The position numbers and the translations under genes are program-made. From Fluviibacter sp964604465 (GTDB lineage Bacteria > Pseudomonadota > Gammaproteobacteria > Burkholderiales > Rhodocyclaceae), in NCBI GenBank assembly GCA_964604465.1, contig CAZRYZ010000022.1, positions 1 to 19,746 on the forward strand: a stretch of DNA of 19,746 bases, given 5' to 3'. The notes below the pieces were generated by a model, which saw nothing but the letters and a program-made list of their open reading frames with translations, did no database searches and was not told where the DNA came from. Every line of letters begins with the position of its first letter. Position 1 is the first letter of the stretch. Below, one piece after another: positions 6,973 to 14,609 of this stretch.

Positions 6973-9042
6973 ATGGACATGAAAACCCTTTACCTCACCG
7001 TTCCTCTCGCACCCCTCGTCGGTGCGGCGCTCGCTGGCCTTTTCTGCCGGGTTGTTCCCCGCTGGTTTGCGGCAGGCGTCACCATTCTTGGCGTGGCCAT
7101 CTCGCTGGTGGCTTCACTGCTTGTCATGCAGGATGTACTGGCCGGTCATACTTTTAACGGCAATCTCTATACTTGGGCAACCAGCGGTGATTTCACCTTC
7201 AGTGTCGGCTTCCAGATCGATACGCTAACTGCCATGATGATGTGCGTCGTGACCTCCGTGTCGCTGCTGGTTCACATCTACACGATTGGCTACATGGCCG
7301 AAGATGACGGATTCAACCGCTTCTTCTCCTACATCAGCCTGTTTACCTTCTCCATGCTGATGCTCGTCATGAGCAATAATTTCCTGCAGCTCTTCTTCGG
7401 CTGGGAAGCAGTAGGCCTGGTGTCCTACCTGCTGATCGGTTTCTACATGAACCGTGACTCGGCTATCTTCGCCAACCTCAAGGCCTTTCTGGTCAACCGG
7501 GTGGGTGACTTCGGATTCATTCTGGGCATTGGTCTGGTGTTGGCTTATTTCGGCACCCTGGATTATGCCGAGGTGTTCAAGGCTGCACCGGAGTTGGCTG
7601 ATAAAACCATCAATCTCTGGGGTGATGCCCAGTGGTCACTGATGACCGTGACCTGTATCTGCCTATTCATCGGCGCCATGGGTAAGTCGGCACAGGTACC
7701 GTTGCATGTCTGGCTGCCGGATTCGATGGAAGGTCCGACACCGATTTCTGCTCTAATCCACGCCGCAACGATGGTGACCGCGGGTATCTTCATGGTTGCC
7801 CGTTGTTCGCCGCTCTTTAATCTGTCCCCGACGGCCCTGTCGTTCATCCTGATTATCGGTGCGACCGGTGCGCTGTTCATGGGCTTCCTGGGTATGATCC
7901 AGAATGACATCAAGCGGATCGTGGCCTACTCGACACTGTCCCAGCTGGGCTATATGACGGTGGCGCTGGGTGTGGCAGCCTATCCGATTGCCATCTTCCA
8001 TCTGATGACCCATGCCTTCTTCAAGGCGCTGCTGTTCCTCGGAGCCGGTTCGGTCATTATCGGGATGCACCACGATCAGGATATCCGGAACATGGGTGGT
8101 CTATGGAAGTACATGCCCATCACCTGGATCACCACACTGATCGGTTCCTTCTCGCTGATCGCGATGCCATTCTTCTCCGGCTTCTATTCGAAGGACTCGA
8201 TTATCGAAGCGGTTCACTTGTCAAACATTACGGGGCACGGCTATGCGCTGTTCGCGGTAACGGCCAGCGTGTTTGTCACAACCTTCTATACAATGCGCTC
8301 GTACTTCATCGTGTTCCACGGGCCGGAGCGCTGGAATGATGCGGAACACATTGCTGCCGCCAAGGCGCATACCACCGTGCATCATGATGACGAGCATTTC
8401 GATGACGATCATGGTGACGATCACGGCCATGATGACCACCACCATCATGGTCTGCAGCCGGGTGACAAGCCGCACGAGTCGCCCTGGGTAGTCACGCTAC
8501 CGCTGATCCTGCTGGCCATTCCTTCGGTCATCATTGGTTACTACACCATTGACCCCATGCTCTACGGCTCGTTCTTCGAAGGGGTTATCTACGCCAGCAA
8601 AGACATCCCGATCATGGCCGAGATGAAGGAAGAGTTCCACGGTCCGATCGCTATGGCTCTTCATGCCGTCAGCACGCTGCCGTTCTGGCTCATGGTGGCC
8701 GGTCTGGTGGTGACTTATTACTTCTATATGGTGAAGCCATCGATTCCGGCCGCGATCCAGAAGAAATTCCATGGTCTCTACACCCTCATGGAAAACAAAT
8801 ACTACTTTGATGCCTTCAATATGGCGGTGTTTGCCGGCGGCGCCCGCAAGATCGGGGGATTCCTGAACCGCTTCGGTGAAGCGACGCTGATTGATGGCTT
8901 CTTCGTCAACGGCTCGGCCAAACTCGTGGGTCTGGTGGCCGGCATCGTCCGCCATTTCCAGACGGGTTACCTGTACCAGTACGCTTTCACCATGATCATC
9001 GGCGTCTTTGCGCTGCTGACTCTGTGGTTCTTCACGACCTGA
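6973..9042 (+). CDS. nuoL: NADH-quinone oxidoreductase subunit L (proton-pumping antiporter-like)
   Basis: This 689-residue ND5-type subunit sits at the far end of the membrane arm and carries the long lateral helix. Proton-path residues visible are E145 (FFGWEAVGLVSY), K238 (GAMGKSAQVPLHVWLPD) and H263 (ALIHAATMV). The C-terminal part contains the amphipathic lateral helix and the last anchor helix (FTMIIGVFALLTLWFF). Between the antiporter core and the lateral helix is a hydrophilic loop at 466-492 with 11 His and 9 Asp in 27 residues, followed by GLQPGDKPHESPW. Shorter His-rich versions occur in betaproteobacterial NuoL as I recall them. The ATG is preceded by AGGA at a suitable distance. 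Confidence 0.97.
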   Translation: MDMKTLYLTVPLAPLVGAALAGLFCRVVPRWFAAGVTILGVAISLVASLLVMQDVLAGHTFNGNLYTWATSGDFTFSVGFQIDTLTAMMMCVVTSVSLLVHIYTIGYMAEDDGFNRFFSYISLFTFSMLMLVMSNNFLQLFFGWEAVGLVSYLLIGFYMNRDSAIFANLKAFLVNRVGDFGFILGIGLVLAYFGTLDYAEVFKAAPELADKTINLWGDAQWSLMTVTCICLFIGAMGKSAQVPLHVWLPDSMEGPTPISALIHAATMVTAGIFMVARCSPLFNLSPTALSFILIIGATGALFMGFLGMIQNDIKRIVAYSTLSQLGYMTVALGVAAYPIAIFHLMTHAFFKALLFLGAGSVIIGMHHDQDIRNMGGLWKYMPITWITTLIGSFSLIAMPFFSGFYSKDSIIEAVHLSNITGHGYALFAVTASVFVTTFYTMRSYFIVFHGPERWNDAEHIAAAKAHTTVHHDDEHFDDDHGDDHGHDDHHHHGLQPGDKPHESPWVVTLPLILLAIPSVIIGYYTIDPMLYGSFFEGVIYASKDIPIMAEMKEEFHGPIAMALHAVSTLPFWLMVAGLVVTYYFYMVKPSIPAAIQKKFHGLYTLMENKYYFDAFNMAVFAGGARKIGGFLNRFGEATLIDGFFVNGSAKLVGLVAGIVRHFQTGYLYQYAFTMIIGVFALLTLWFFTT

Positions 9043-9088
9043 TTTGAATAAAGATTAACCTGCGCTCCTGCATCTTGTGGAAATGACT

Positions 9089-10573
9089 ATGTCTGGTTAC
9101 CCGCTCCTCTCGCTTGCCATCTGGGTCCCCATCGTGGCCGGTTTGCTGATTCTGGCGATCGGTCGTGACAACAACTCCGGTTTCACGCGTGTACTTTCTT
9201 TGATCGGCGCCCTGGCAGGTCTGATAGTGACGATTCCGCTTTACACGCAGTTCGACACCCAGGCAACGGTCATGCAGTTTGTTGAGCTGGCTCCTTGGAT
9301 TCCCCGCTTCAACATCAACTACCATCTGGGTGTCGATGGCATTTCGATGCCGTTCATAATCCTGAACAGCTTTATCACGGTCATCGTGGTACTGGCTGGC
9401 TGGCAGGTTATCCAGTACAAGCCGGCCCAGTACAACGCCGCTTTCCTGATCATGTCGGGTCTGTTCAACGGTATTTTCTGTGCGCTGGATGGCATTCTGT
9501 TCTACGTGTTTTTTGAAGCCTCGCTGATACCGATGTACCTGATCATTGGCATCTGGGGTGGTCATAACCGTGTCTACGCTGCGATCAAGTTCTTCCTTTA
9601 CACGCTGTTGGGTTCGTTACTGTTCCTGATTGCCCAGCTCTATCTGTTTATCTATTCAGGTGGCAGCTTTTCGATTCTTGATTGGCATCAGATGCCGATC
9701 CCGATGGGCCCGCAGATTGCCATTTTCATGGCCTTCCTGGTCGCCTTTGCCGTCAAGGTACCCATGTGGCCGGTGCATACCTGGTTGCCGGATGCCCACC
9801 CTGAAGCACCTACTGGTGGCTCCATCGTGCTGGCTGCCATCGCCCTGAAGCTGGGCGGCTATGCTTTCCTGCGTTTCACCCTGCCGATCGTGCCGGATGC
9901 CTCCCATGAGTTGTCATGGCTGATGGTGACGCTGTCGCTGATTGCCGTGGTGTATATCGGTTTTGTTGCCTTGGTGCAGGCCGACATGAAGCGCCTGGTT
10001 GCCTATTCTTCGATTGCCCACATGGGTTTCGTGACGCTGGGTTTCTTCATGTTCACCCCGCTGGCAGTTGAAGGGGCGATCGTCCAGATGATCTCCCACG
10101 GTTTCGTTGCTGGGGCGATGTTCTACTGTATCGGCGTGGTCTATGACCGACTACACTCGCACCTGATTGCAGATTGCGGGGGTATTGTCTACAAGATGCC
10201 GGTCTATGCGGCCTTCTTCATGCTGTTTGCCATGGCTAACGCTGGTCTGCCGGCGACTTCGGGTTTTGTGGGTGAGTTCATGGTCATTCTGGGTGCCCTG
10301 CAAGTAAACTTCTGGGTCGCCGCAATTGCTGCCACCACCATGATTGTGGGCGCAGCCTACACACTGTGGATGTATAAGCGCGTAATCTTCGGACCTATCG
10401 CCAACCATCATGTGGCCGAGCTGACCGATGTCAATAAACGCGAGCTGGCCATCCTCATGATCCTGGCATTCCTTGTTCTTGCCATGGGGGTCTGGCCAGA
10501 GCCGGTGACCCAGATCATGCATACCTCGGTGAACGACCTGCTGCGTCACGTCGCCATCAGCAAACTCCAGTAA
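9089..10573 (+). CDS. nuoM: NADH-quinone oxidoreductase subunit M (proton-pumping antiporter-like)
   Basis: This 494-residue ND4-type subunit forms one of the three antiporter-like proton channels of complex I. The key membrane residues are E143 (FYVFFEASLIPMYLIIG) and K223 (FAVKVPMWPVHTWLPDAHPEAP). The typical block GGSIVLAAIALKLGGYAFLRF follows. ATG 9089 gives the usual N-terminus MSGYPLLSLAIWVPI and has a weak purine-rich GTGGA 7 nt upstream. Alternatives in frame are ATG 9083 and GTG 9077, adding two or four residues. The gene is 46 nt downstream of nuoL and 14 nt upstream of nuoN. Confidence 0.96.
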   Translation: MSGYPLLSLAIWVPIVAGLLILAIGRDNNSGFTRVLSLIGALAGLIVTIPLYTQFDTQATVMQFVELAPWIPRFNINYHLGVDGISMPFIILNSFITVIVVLAGWQVIQYKPAQYNAAFLIMSGLFNGIFCALDGILFYVFFEASLIPMYLIIGIWGGHNRVYAAIKFFLYTLLGSLLFLIAQLYLFIYSGGSFSILDWHQMPIPMGPQIAIFMAFLVAFAVKVPMWPVHTWLPDAHPEAPTGGSIVLAAIALKLGGYAFLRFTLPIVPDASHELSWLMVTLSLIAVVYIGFVALVQADMKRLVAYSSIAHMGFVTLGFFMFTPLAVEGAIVQMISHGFVAGAMFYCIGVVYDRLHSHLIADCGGIVYKMPVYAAFFMLFAMANAGLPATSGFVGEFMVILGALQVNFWVAAIAATTMIVGAAYTLWMYKRVIFGPIANHHVAELTDVNKRELAILMILAFLVLAMGVWPEPVTQIMHTSVNDLLRHVAISKLQ

Positions 10574-10587
10574 CGGAATCTGACGAT

Positions 10588-12215
10588 ATGAACCCACACG
10601 TGCTCGATCTCATTACCGCTAGCCCGGAAGTGCTAGTGTTGCTGATGGGCTGCCTGATTCTTGTGATTGACCTGTTCGTCAAGGATCCTTCCCGTACGGT
10701 TACCTTTGTTCTGACGCAATTGACCCTCGTTGGTGCGGCGGTTCTGACGCTATTTACCAGCACAGGTGAGGTGGTTTACGCCTTTAACGGTTTGTATGTC
10801 GACGACCTGATGGGCGATCTCCTGAAGTTGATCCTCTATCTGACGGTCATCGTCACCTTGTTCTATGCGCGTCCGTACGTGCTGGAACGACCCGATCTGC
10901 GTCGTGGAGAGTTCTATATTCTGGTGCTTTTTGCCACCCTGGGCATGATGGTCATGATCTCGGCCAATCACCTGCTGATGGTGTATCTGGGCATCGAGCT
11001 GCTTTCCCTGTCGATTTATGCACTGGTCGCCATGAACCGTGACAGTGTGGCCTCCACCGAAGCCGCCATGAAGTACTTTGTTCTGGGTGCTCTGGCCTCG
11101 GGCCTGCTGCTCTACGGCATGTCCATGATTTATGGTGCTACCGGCACCCTCAGTATCCCGGATATCTCCGATGCCTTGGTGGCTAATGCCGCAAATCCGA
11201 CGGTACTGATTTTCGGTCTGGTCTTCCTGGTGTCCGGCATTGCCTTCAAGCTCGGTGTTGTGCCTTTCCATATGTGGGTGCCCGATGTCTATCAGGGTTC
11301 GCCGACAGCCATCACCATGCTCATCGGCGGCGCGCCCAAGCTGGCCGCTTTCGCCATCACCATGCGACTCCTGGTCTCCGGGCTCTTGCTGCTGGCACCG
11401 GATTGGCAGGGCATGCTGCTGATCCTGGCAGTGCTCTCGTTGGCGATCGGTAACCTGGCGGCGATCCCGCAGACCAATATCAAGCGGATGCTGGCCTATT
11501 CAACGATTTCGCACATGGGCTTTGTCCTGCTCGGCATCGTCGTTGGCGTGGTGGGTGGTGATGCCCGCTTTGCCCTGAATGCCTACAGCTCATCCATGTT
11601 CTATGTGGTGGCCTACGTCATGATGAGCGTGGCTGCGTTCGGTGTGATCATTCTGCTGTCGCGCGCCGGCTTTGAGGCCGATCGCCTAGATGACTTCAAG
11701 GGTCTGAACAAGCGCAGCCCGTGGTTTGCCGCTGTCATGATGATGATCATGTTCTCCATGGCGGGTGTGCCTTTCTTCGTTGGCTTCTTTGCCAAGTTTT
11801 CGATCCTGCAGGCCGTGGTGGCTTCAGGCCAGATTGGTCTAGCGATCTATGCGGTTCTGATGTCGCTGATTGGCGCCTTCTACTACCTGCGTATCGTCAA
11901 GATCATGTACTTTGATGAGCCGCTGGACGAAACCCCGATTTCTGCACCAACCGATCTGCGTGTGCTGCTGTCGATTAACGGTATGGCCATTGCCCTGTTT
12001 GGTCTGTTCCCACNNNNNNNNNNNNNNNNNNNNNNNNNNNNNNNNNNNNNNNNNNNNNNNNNNNNNNNNNNNNNNNNNNNNNNNNNNNNNNNNNNNNNNN
12101 NNNNNNNNNNNNNCGTGTGCTGCTGTCGATTAACGGTATGGCCATTGCCCTGTTTGGTCTGTTCCCACAGACGATCATGTCGCTGTGTGCCTTCTCGCTG
12201 CTCCGTTCTCTGTAA
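10588..12215 (+). CDS. nuoN: NADH-quinone oxidoreductase subunit N; interrupted by an artefactual N gap
   Basis: This ND2-type antiporter-like subunit is the last gene of the nuo operon. Proton-path residues include E137 (MVYLGIELLSLSIYAL) and K221 (GIAFKLGVVPFHMWVPDVYQGSP). A 100-N gap at 12014-12113 is flanked by identical 55-bp copies. The true C-terminus after the gap is RVLLSINGMAIALFGLFPQ, then TIMSLCAFSLLRSL and TAA at 12213-12215. Reading straight through the Ns as written shifts the frame and gives a false tail ending at 12252. Collapsing the 155 bp restores one frame and gives 490 residues, a normal length. Confidence 0.96.
11959..12168. repeat. Exact 55-bp duplication flanking the N gap in nuoN (artefact)
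   Basis: The copies 11959-12013 and 12114-12168 are identical and both encode RVLLSINGMAIALFGLFP in the corrected frame. NuoN has one such segment, directly before its C-terminus, so one copy is redundant. The length is the same as in the nuoG case, which points to one assembly parameter behind both. Confidence 0.95.
12014..12113. other. Assembly gap (100 N) inside nuoN
   Basis: This is a second run of exactly 100 N, again with identical 55-bp flanks (11959-12013 and 12114-12168). It has the same signature as the nuoG gap, so no sequence is likely to be missing. Joining at the overlap restores nuoN. Confidence 0.97.
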
Positions 12216-12236
12216 CGCCTTTGAGATATTGAACCC

Positions 12237-12265
12237 GAAAGCGCCCCGGTAAACGGGGCGTTTTC
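12237..12265 (+). terminator. Intrinsic terminator after the nuo operon
   Basis: GAAAGCGCCCCG (12237-12248) pairs with CGGGGCGTTTTC (12254-12265) around a GTAAA loop. This gives a 12-bp stem with one G-U pair and a perfect 7-bp GC core, and the core is followed directly by TTTT. It begins 21 nt after the nuoN stop and ends 18 nt before the Nudix start, leaving no room for a separate promoter in between. Confidence 0.85.
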
Positions 12266-12283
12266 ATTGGTGGAGCCCCGCTT

Positions 12284-12850
12284 ATGACCCCCGACAAAGA
12301 CGACTTGCATCTGATCGAGACCTGTATCGAAAGCGAACCGATCTGGAAGGGACGTTTGCTCGATGTGCGCCGTGACCGTGTGCGCCTGCCCGATGGCAGT
12401 GAAGGTGTGCGTGAGTATGTGACACATCCGGGTGCCGTTGTCATGATCCCGGTGCTGGATGATGGCCGAATTGTTTTTGAGCGCCAGTACCGCTACCCGG
12501 TAGGCCGCGTCATGCTTGAGCTTCCCGCCGGCAAAATTGAGCCCGATGAAGATACTTTAATCACCGCGCAGCGCGAGCTGGCCGAAGAAACCGGCTACGC
12601 GGCAGCGAACTGGCGACATCTGGGTACCATGCACCCGACGATTGGCTACGCAGACGAACGGATCGAGATTTACCTGGCGCGGCAGCTCACCCAGTTGGAA
12701 AGCAATGCGCTTGATGAGGGGGAGTTTCTGGAAGTTCTGACACTCACCCTGGACGAAGCGCTATCCGAGGTCAGGGCAGGGCGCCTTACCGACGGAAAAA
12801 CGCTTTCAGCACTGCTCTGGGCGGAAAAAGTCCTGCGTGAAGGTTGGTAG
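12284..12850 (+). CDS. Nudix hydrolase, ADP-ribose pyrophosphatase-like
   Basis: This is a 188-residue cytoplasmic Nudix protein. The Nudix box GX5EX7REUXEEXGU is complete at residues 83-105: G83, E89, R97-E98, E101-E102 and G104. The preceding LELPAGKIEP segment and the overall length match the ADP-ribose diphosphatase (NudF) group, which splits ADP-ribose to AMP and ribose 5-phosphate. The substrate is inferred from resemblance, not proven. The ATG has GGTGGAG (12269-12275) 8 nt upstream, starting only 3 nt after the nuoN terminator, so expression probably depends on readthrough or on a promoter inside nuoN. Confidence 0.9.
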   Translation: MTPDKDDLHLIETCIESEPIWKGRLLDVRRDRVRLPDGSEGVREYVTHPGAVVMIPVLDDGRIVFERQYRYPVGRVMLELPAGKIEPDEDTLITAQRELAEETGYAAANWRHLGTMHPTIGYADERIEIYLARQLTQLESNALDEGEFLEVLTLTLDEALSEVRAGRLTDGKTLSALLWAEKVLREGW

Positions 12851-12948
12851 GTGGTTAGATGATGTCTTACCCTCATGTTGCGTTGCAGCTTGTGCTCAGG
12901 TCGCATACGCGTTGAATATAACCCTACCCAACTGAAAGGAGTGTTGCC

Positions 12949-13383
12949 ATGCCGACACGTCAATTACATACGGTAGTGAGTCAGCGTCCGCTCGTGGTCG
13001 CTTCACCCAAGATGAGTGTTTACGAAGCCGCCGTTGCGATGCGCGATAAGGGGGTTGGTTCGGTGGTGGTTGAAGAGAAGGGTCAGCTGGCCGGCATCTT
13101 CACCGAGCGCGACTTGCTGAATCGCGTGGTTGCCGCGGGCAAGGATCCTGAAAAGACGCCCCTGGCCGATGTGATGACGAAGGACGTGATGGGTCTGGAA
13201 GGGGATAAGCCGCTGTTGCACGCCTTGCATCTCATGCATCAGCATGCCTTCAGACACGTTCCGGTGCTCGACAATGGGCGCCCTATCGGCATGGTCTCTT
13301 CACGCGATGCGCTGGGGATCGAATGGCAGCAGTTCCAGCGTGAAGTCAAACTGGCCGATGATATTGCCGAAATTCTTGCCTGA
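12949..13383 (+). CDS. Stand-alone tandem CBS-domain protein
   Basis: This 144-residue protein consists almost entirely of two CBS repeats (about 8-62 and 72-126) plus a charged C-terminal helix. Each repeat ends in the usual nucleotide-contact motif: GIFTERD (49-55, D55) and GMVSSRD (114-120, D120). Such paired CBS modules bind adenosine nucleotides or NAD(H)-like ligands in known cases. The ligand and partner here cannot be read from the sequence. There is no catalytic domain, so it is probably a sensor or regulator. The ATG has AAGGAG at 12936-12941, 7 nt upstream. The 98-bp spacer before it has AT-rich GAATATAAC near 12914-12922, a possible but weak -10 region. Confidence 0.88.
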   Translation: MPTRQLHTVVSQRPLVVASPKMSVYEAAVAMRDKGVGSVVVEEKGQLAGIFTERDLLNRVVAAGKDPEKTPLADVMTKDVMGLEGDKPLLHALHLMHQHAFRHVPVLDNGRPIGMVSSRDALGIEWQQFQREVKLADDIAEILA

Positions 13384-13404
13384 TTCTTTCGAAGCTAAAA
13401 GAAG

Positions 13405-13438
13405 AACGCCCGAGTCTCAGTTCTCAGACCCGGGCGTT
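13405..13438. terminator. Bidirectional terminator between the CBS gene and minE
   Basis: AACGCCCG (13405-13412) pairs with CGGGCGTT (13431-13438), and GTCT (13414-13417) pairs with AGAC (13426-13429) inside, separated by one A-C mismatch, around an 8-nt loop. On the plus strand ATTATT follows. On the minus strand a CTTCTTTT tract follows. It lies between two convergent genes, so it can stop both transcripts. Confidence 0.8.
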
Positions 13439-13461
13439 ATTATTTAGAATATTGGTGGTGA

Positions 13462-13716
13462 TCAGTTCGGCATCACGATGTTGACTTCCAACACCTCGTA
13501 ATTGCCTTTCTTTTCCATCGACACCTTGATGTCGTCGGCGTTGACTTGGACGTATTTGGAAATCACGGCAACCAGTTCCTGTTGCATGGCCGGTAAAAAG
13601 TCGGCCGCTGGTTTGCCATCATCCACACGTTCTCGTGCAATGATCAGCTGTAGACGTTCCTTGGCCAGATTGGCCGACTTGGGCTTCGATCCGAAAAGCA
13701 AAGAGAGCAGAGACAT
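13462..13716 (-). CDS. minE: Cell division topological specificity factor MinE
   Basis: This 84-residue MinE displaces MinC from MinD, stimulates MinD ATPase and drives the pole-to-pole oscillation that keeps the Z-ring at mid-cell. The N-terminal membrane-targeting segment (MSLLSLLFGSKPKS) and the MinD-contact helix (ANLAKERLQLIIARER) are followed by the dimerisation/topological-specificity domain from about 32 to 84. The start ATG (14-16 of the 137xx block) has GGAGG at 13724-13728, 7 nt upstream and lying in the last codons of minD. Only 3 nt separate the genes, so translation is probably coupled. Confidence 0.97.
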   Translation of the reverse strand: MSLLSLLFGSKPKSANLAKERLQLIIARERVDDGKPAADFLPAMQQELVAVISKYVQVNADDIKVSMEKKGNYEVLEVNIVMPN

Positions 13717-13719
13717 GGT

Positions 13720-14532
13720 TTAGCCTCCGAACAGGCGCTTGAAAAGGCCCGGCTTTTCGTAATCCACAAAACGCAGCGGGGCTTCTTCACCCAGGAAGCG
13801 GGCGATCACGTCGCGATAGGCCTCAGCCACTTCGGATTGCTGGATATGAATGGCCGGAGTACCCTGGTTGGAAGCATGTAACACCGATTCCGATTCCGGG
13901 ATCACGCCGATGATGGGCACGCGAAGGATTTCCTGCACGTCCTTGTATGACAGCATTTCGCCTTCTTCGACGCGCTTCGGCGAATAACGGGTCACCAGGA
14001 GATGCTCCTTGACCGGTTCGCCACCGGCCTGTGCCCGCTTGGATTTGGCTTGGAGAATACCAAGGATACGATCGGAATCGCGCACCGACGAAACTTCCGG
14101 ATTGGTCACGATGATGGCCTCATCCGCAAAGGTCAGGGCCATGACCGCTCCACGCTCGATACCGGCCGGGGAATCGCAGACGATGTAATCAAAGCCCATG
14201 TGCTCGAGATCTTTCAGCACCTTTTCGACACCCTCTTCGGTCAGTGCATCCTTGTCGCGTGTTTGCGAGGCCGGCAGCACATAAAGGTTTTCGCAATGTT
14301 TGTCTTTGATCAGTGCCTGATTCAGCGTGGCCTCACCCGAGATGACATTGACCAGGTCGTAAACGACACGACGTTCGCAACCCATGATCAGGTCGAGGTT
14401 ACGCAGACCCACATCAAAGTCGATGACGGCGGTCTTGAAGCCTCGCATGGCCAGACCGCTGGAAAATGAGGCGCTGGTCGTGGTCTTGCCGACGCCGCCC
14501 TTACCTGATGTTACGACAATGATACGCGTCAC
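13720..14532 (-). CDS. minD: Septum site-determining protein MinD (membrane ATPase)
   Basis: This 270-residue ParA/MinD-family ATPase binds the membrane when ATP-loaded, recruits MinC and is released by MinE. The deviant Walker A is GKGGVGKTT (10-18) with signature K11 and K16. The DFDVGLRNLD switch includes D40, and the DSPAGIE motif includes D120. The C-terminal amphipathic membrane-targeting helix is EKPGLFKRLFGG (259-270). The start is GTG at 14530-14532, with GGGAG (14540-14544) 7 nt upstream. It gives the normal family N-terminus. It lies between minC (77-nt gap) and minE (3-nt gap). Confidence 0.97.
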   Translation of the reverse strand: MTRIIVVTSGKGGVGKTTTSASFSSGLAMRGFKTAVIDFDVGLRNLDLIMGCERRVVYDLVNVISGEATLNQALIKDKHCENLYVLPASQTRDKDALTEEGVEKVLKDLEHMGFDYIVCDSPAGIERGAVMALTFADEAIIVTNPEVSSVRDSDRILGILQAKSKRAQAGGEPVKEHLLVTRYSPKRVEEGEMLSYKDVQEILRVPIIGVIPESESVLHASNQGTPAIHIQQSEVAEAYRDVIARFLGEEAPLRFVDYEKPGLFKRLFGG

Positions 14533-14539
14533 GAAGATG

Positions 14540-14544
14540 CTCCC
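14540..14544 (-). promoter_or_regulatory. Ribosome binding site of minD
   Basis: GGGAG on the minus strand lies 7 nt before the GTG start codon of minD. It supports the unusual GTG start, which also gives the standard MinD N-terminus (MTRIIVVTSGKGGVGKT). Confidence 0.7.
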
Positions 14545-14609
14545 GTAAAAGAGATAAAAACTTATGGAATTCTAGCCGATTCGCTGCGGCGCTTGGTGAA
14601 TTTCGGTGA

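Noticed and set aside
9077..9088. Upstream GTG or ATG starts for nuoM
   Set aside because: They add only two to four residues, use the purine stretch that more likely serves as the ribosome binding site, and do not match the usual N-terminus.
10588..12252. NuoN with a Cys/Arg-rich tail ending at 12252
   Set aside because: The tail comes from reading the region after the N gap in the wrong frame. The correct frame continues the duplicated segment and stops at 12215.
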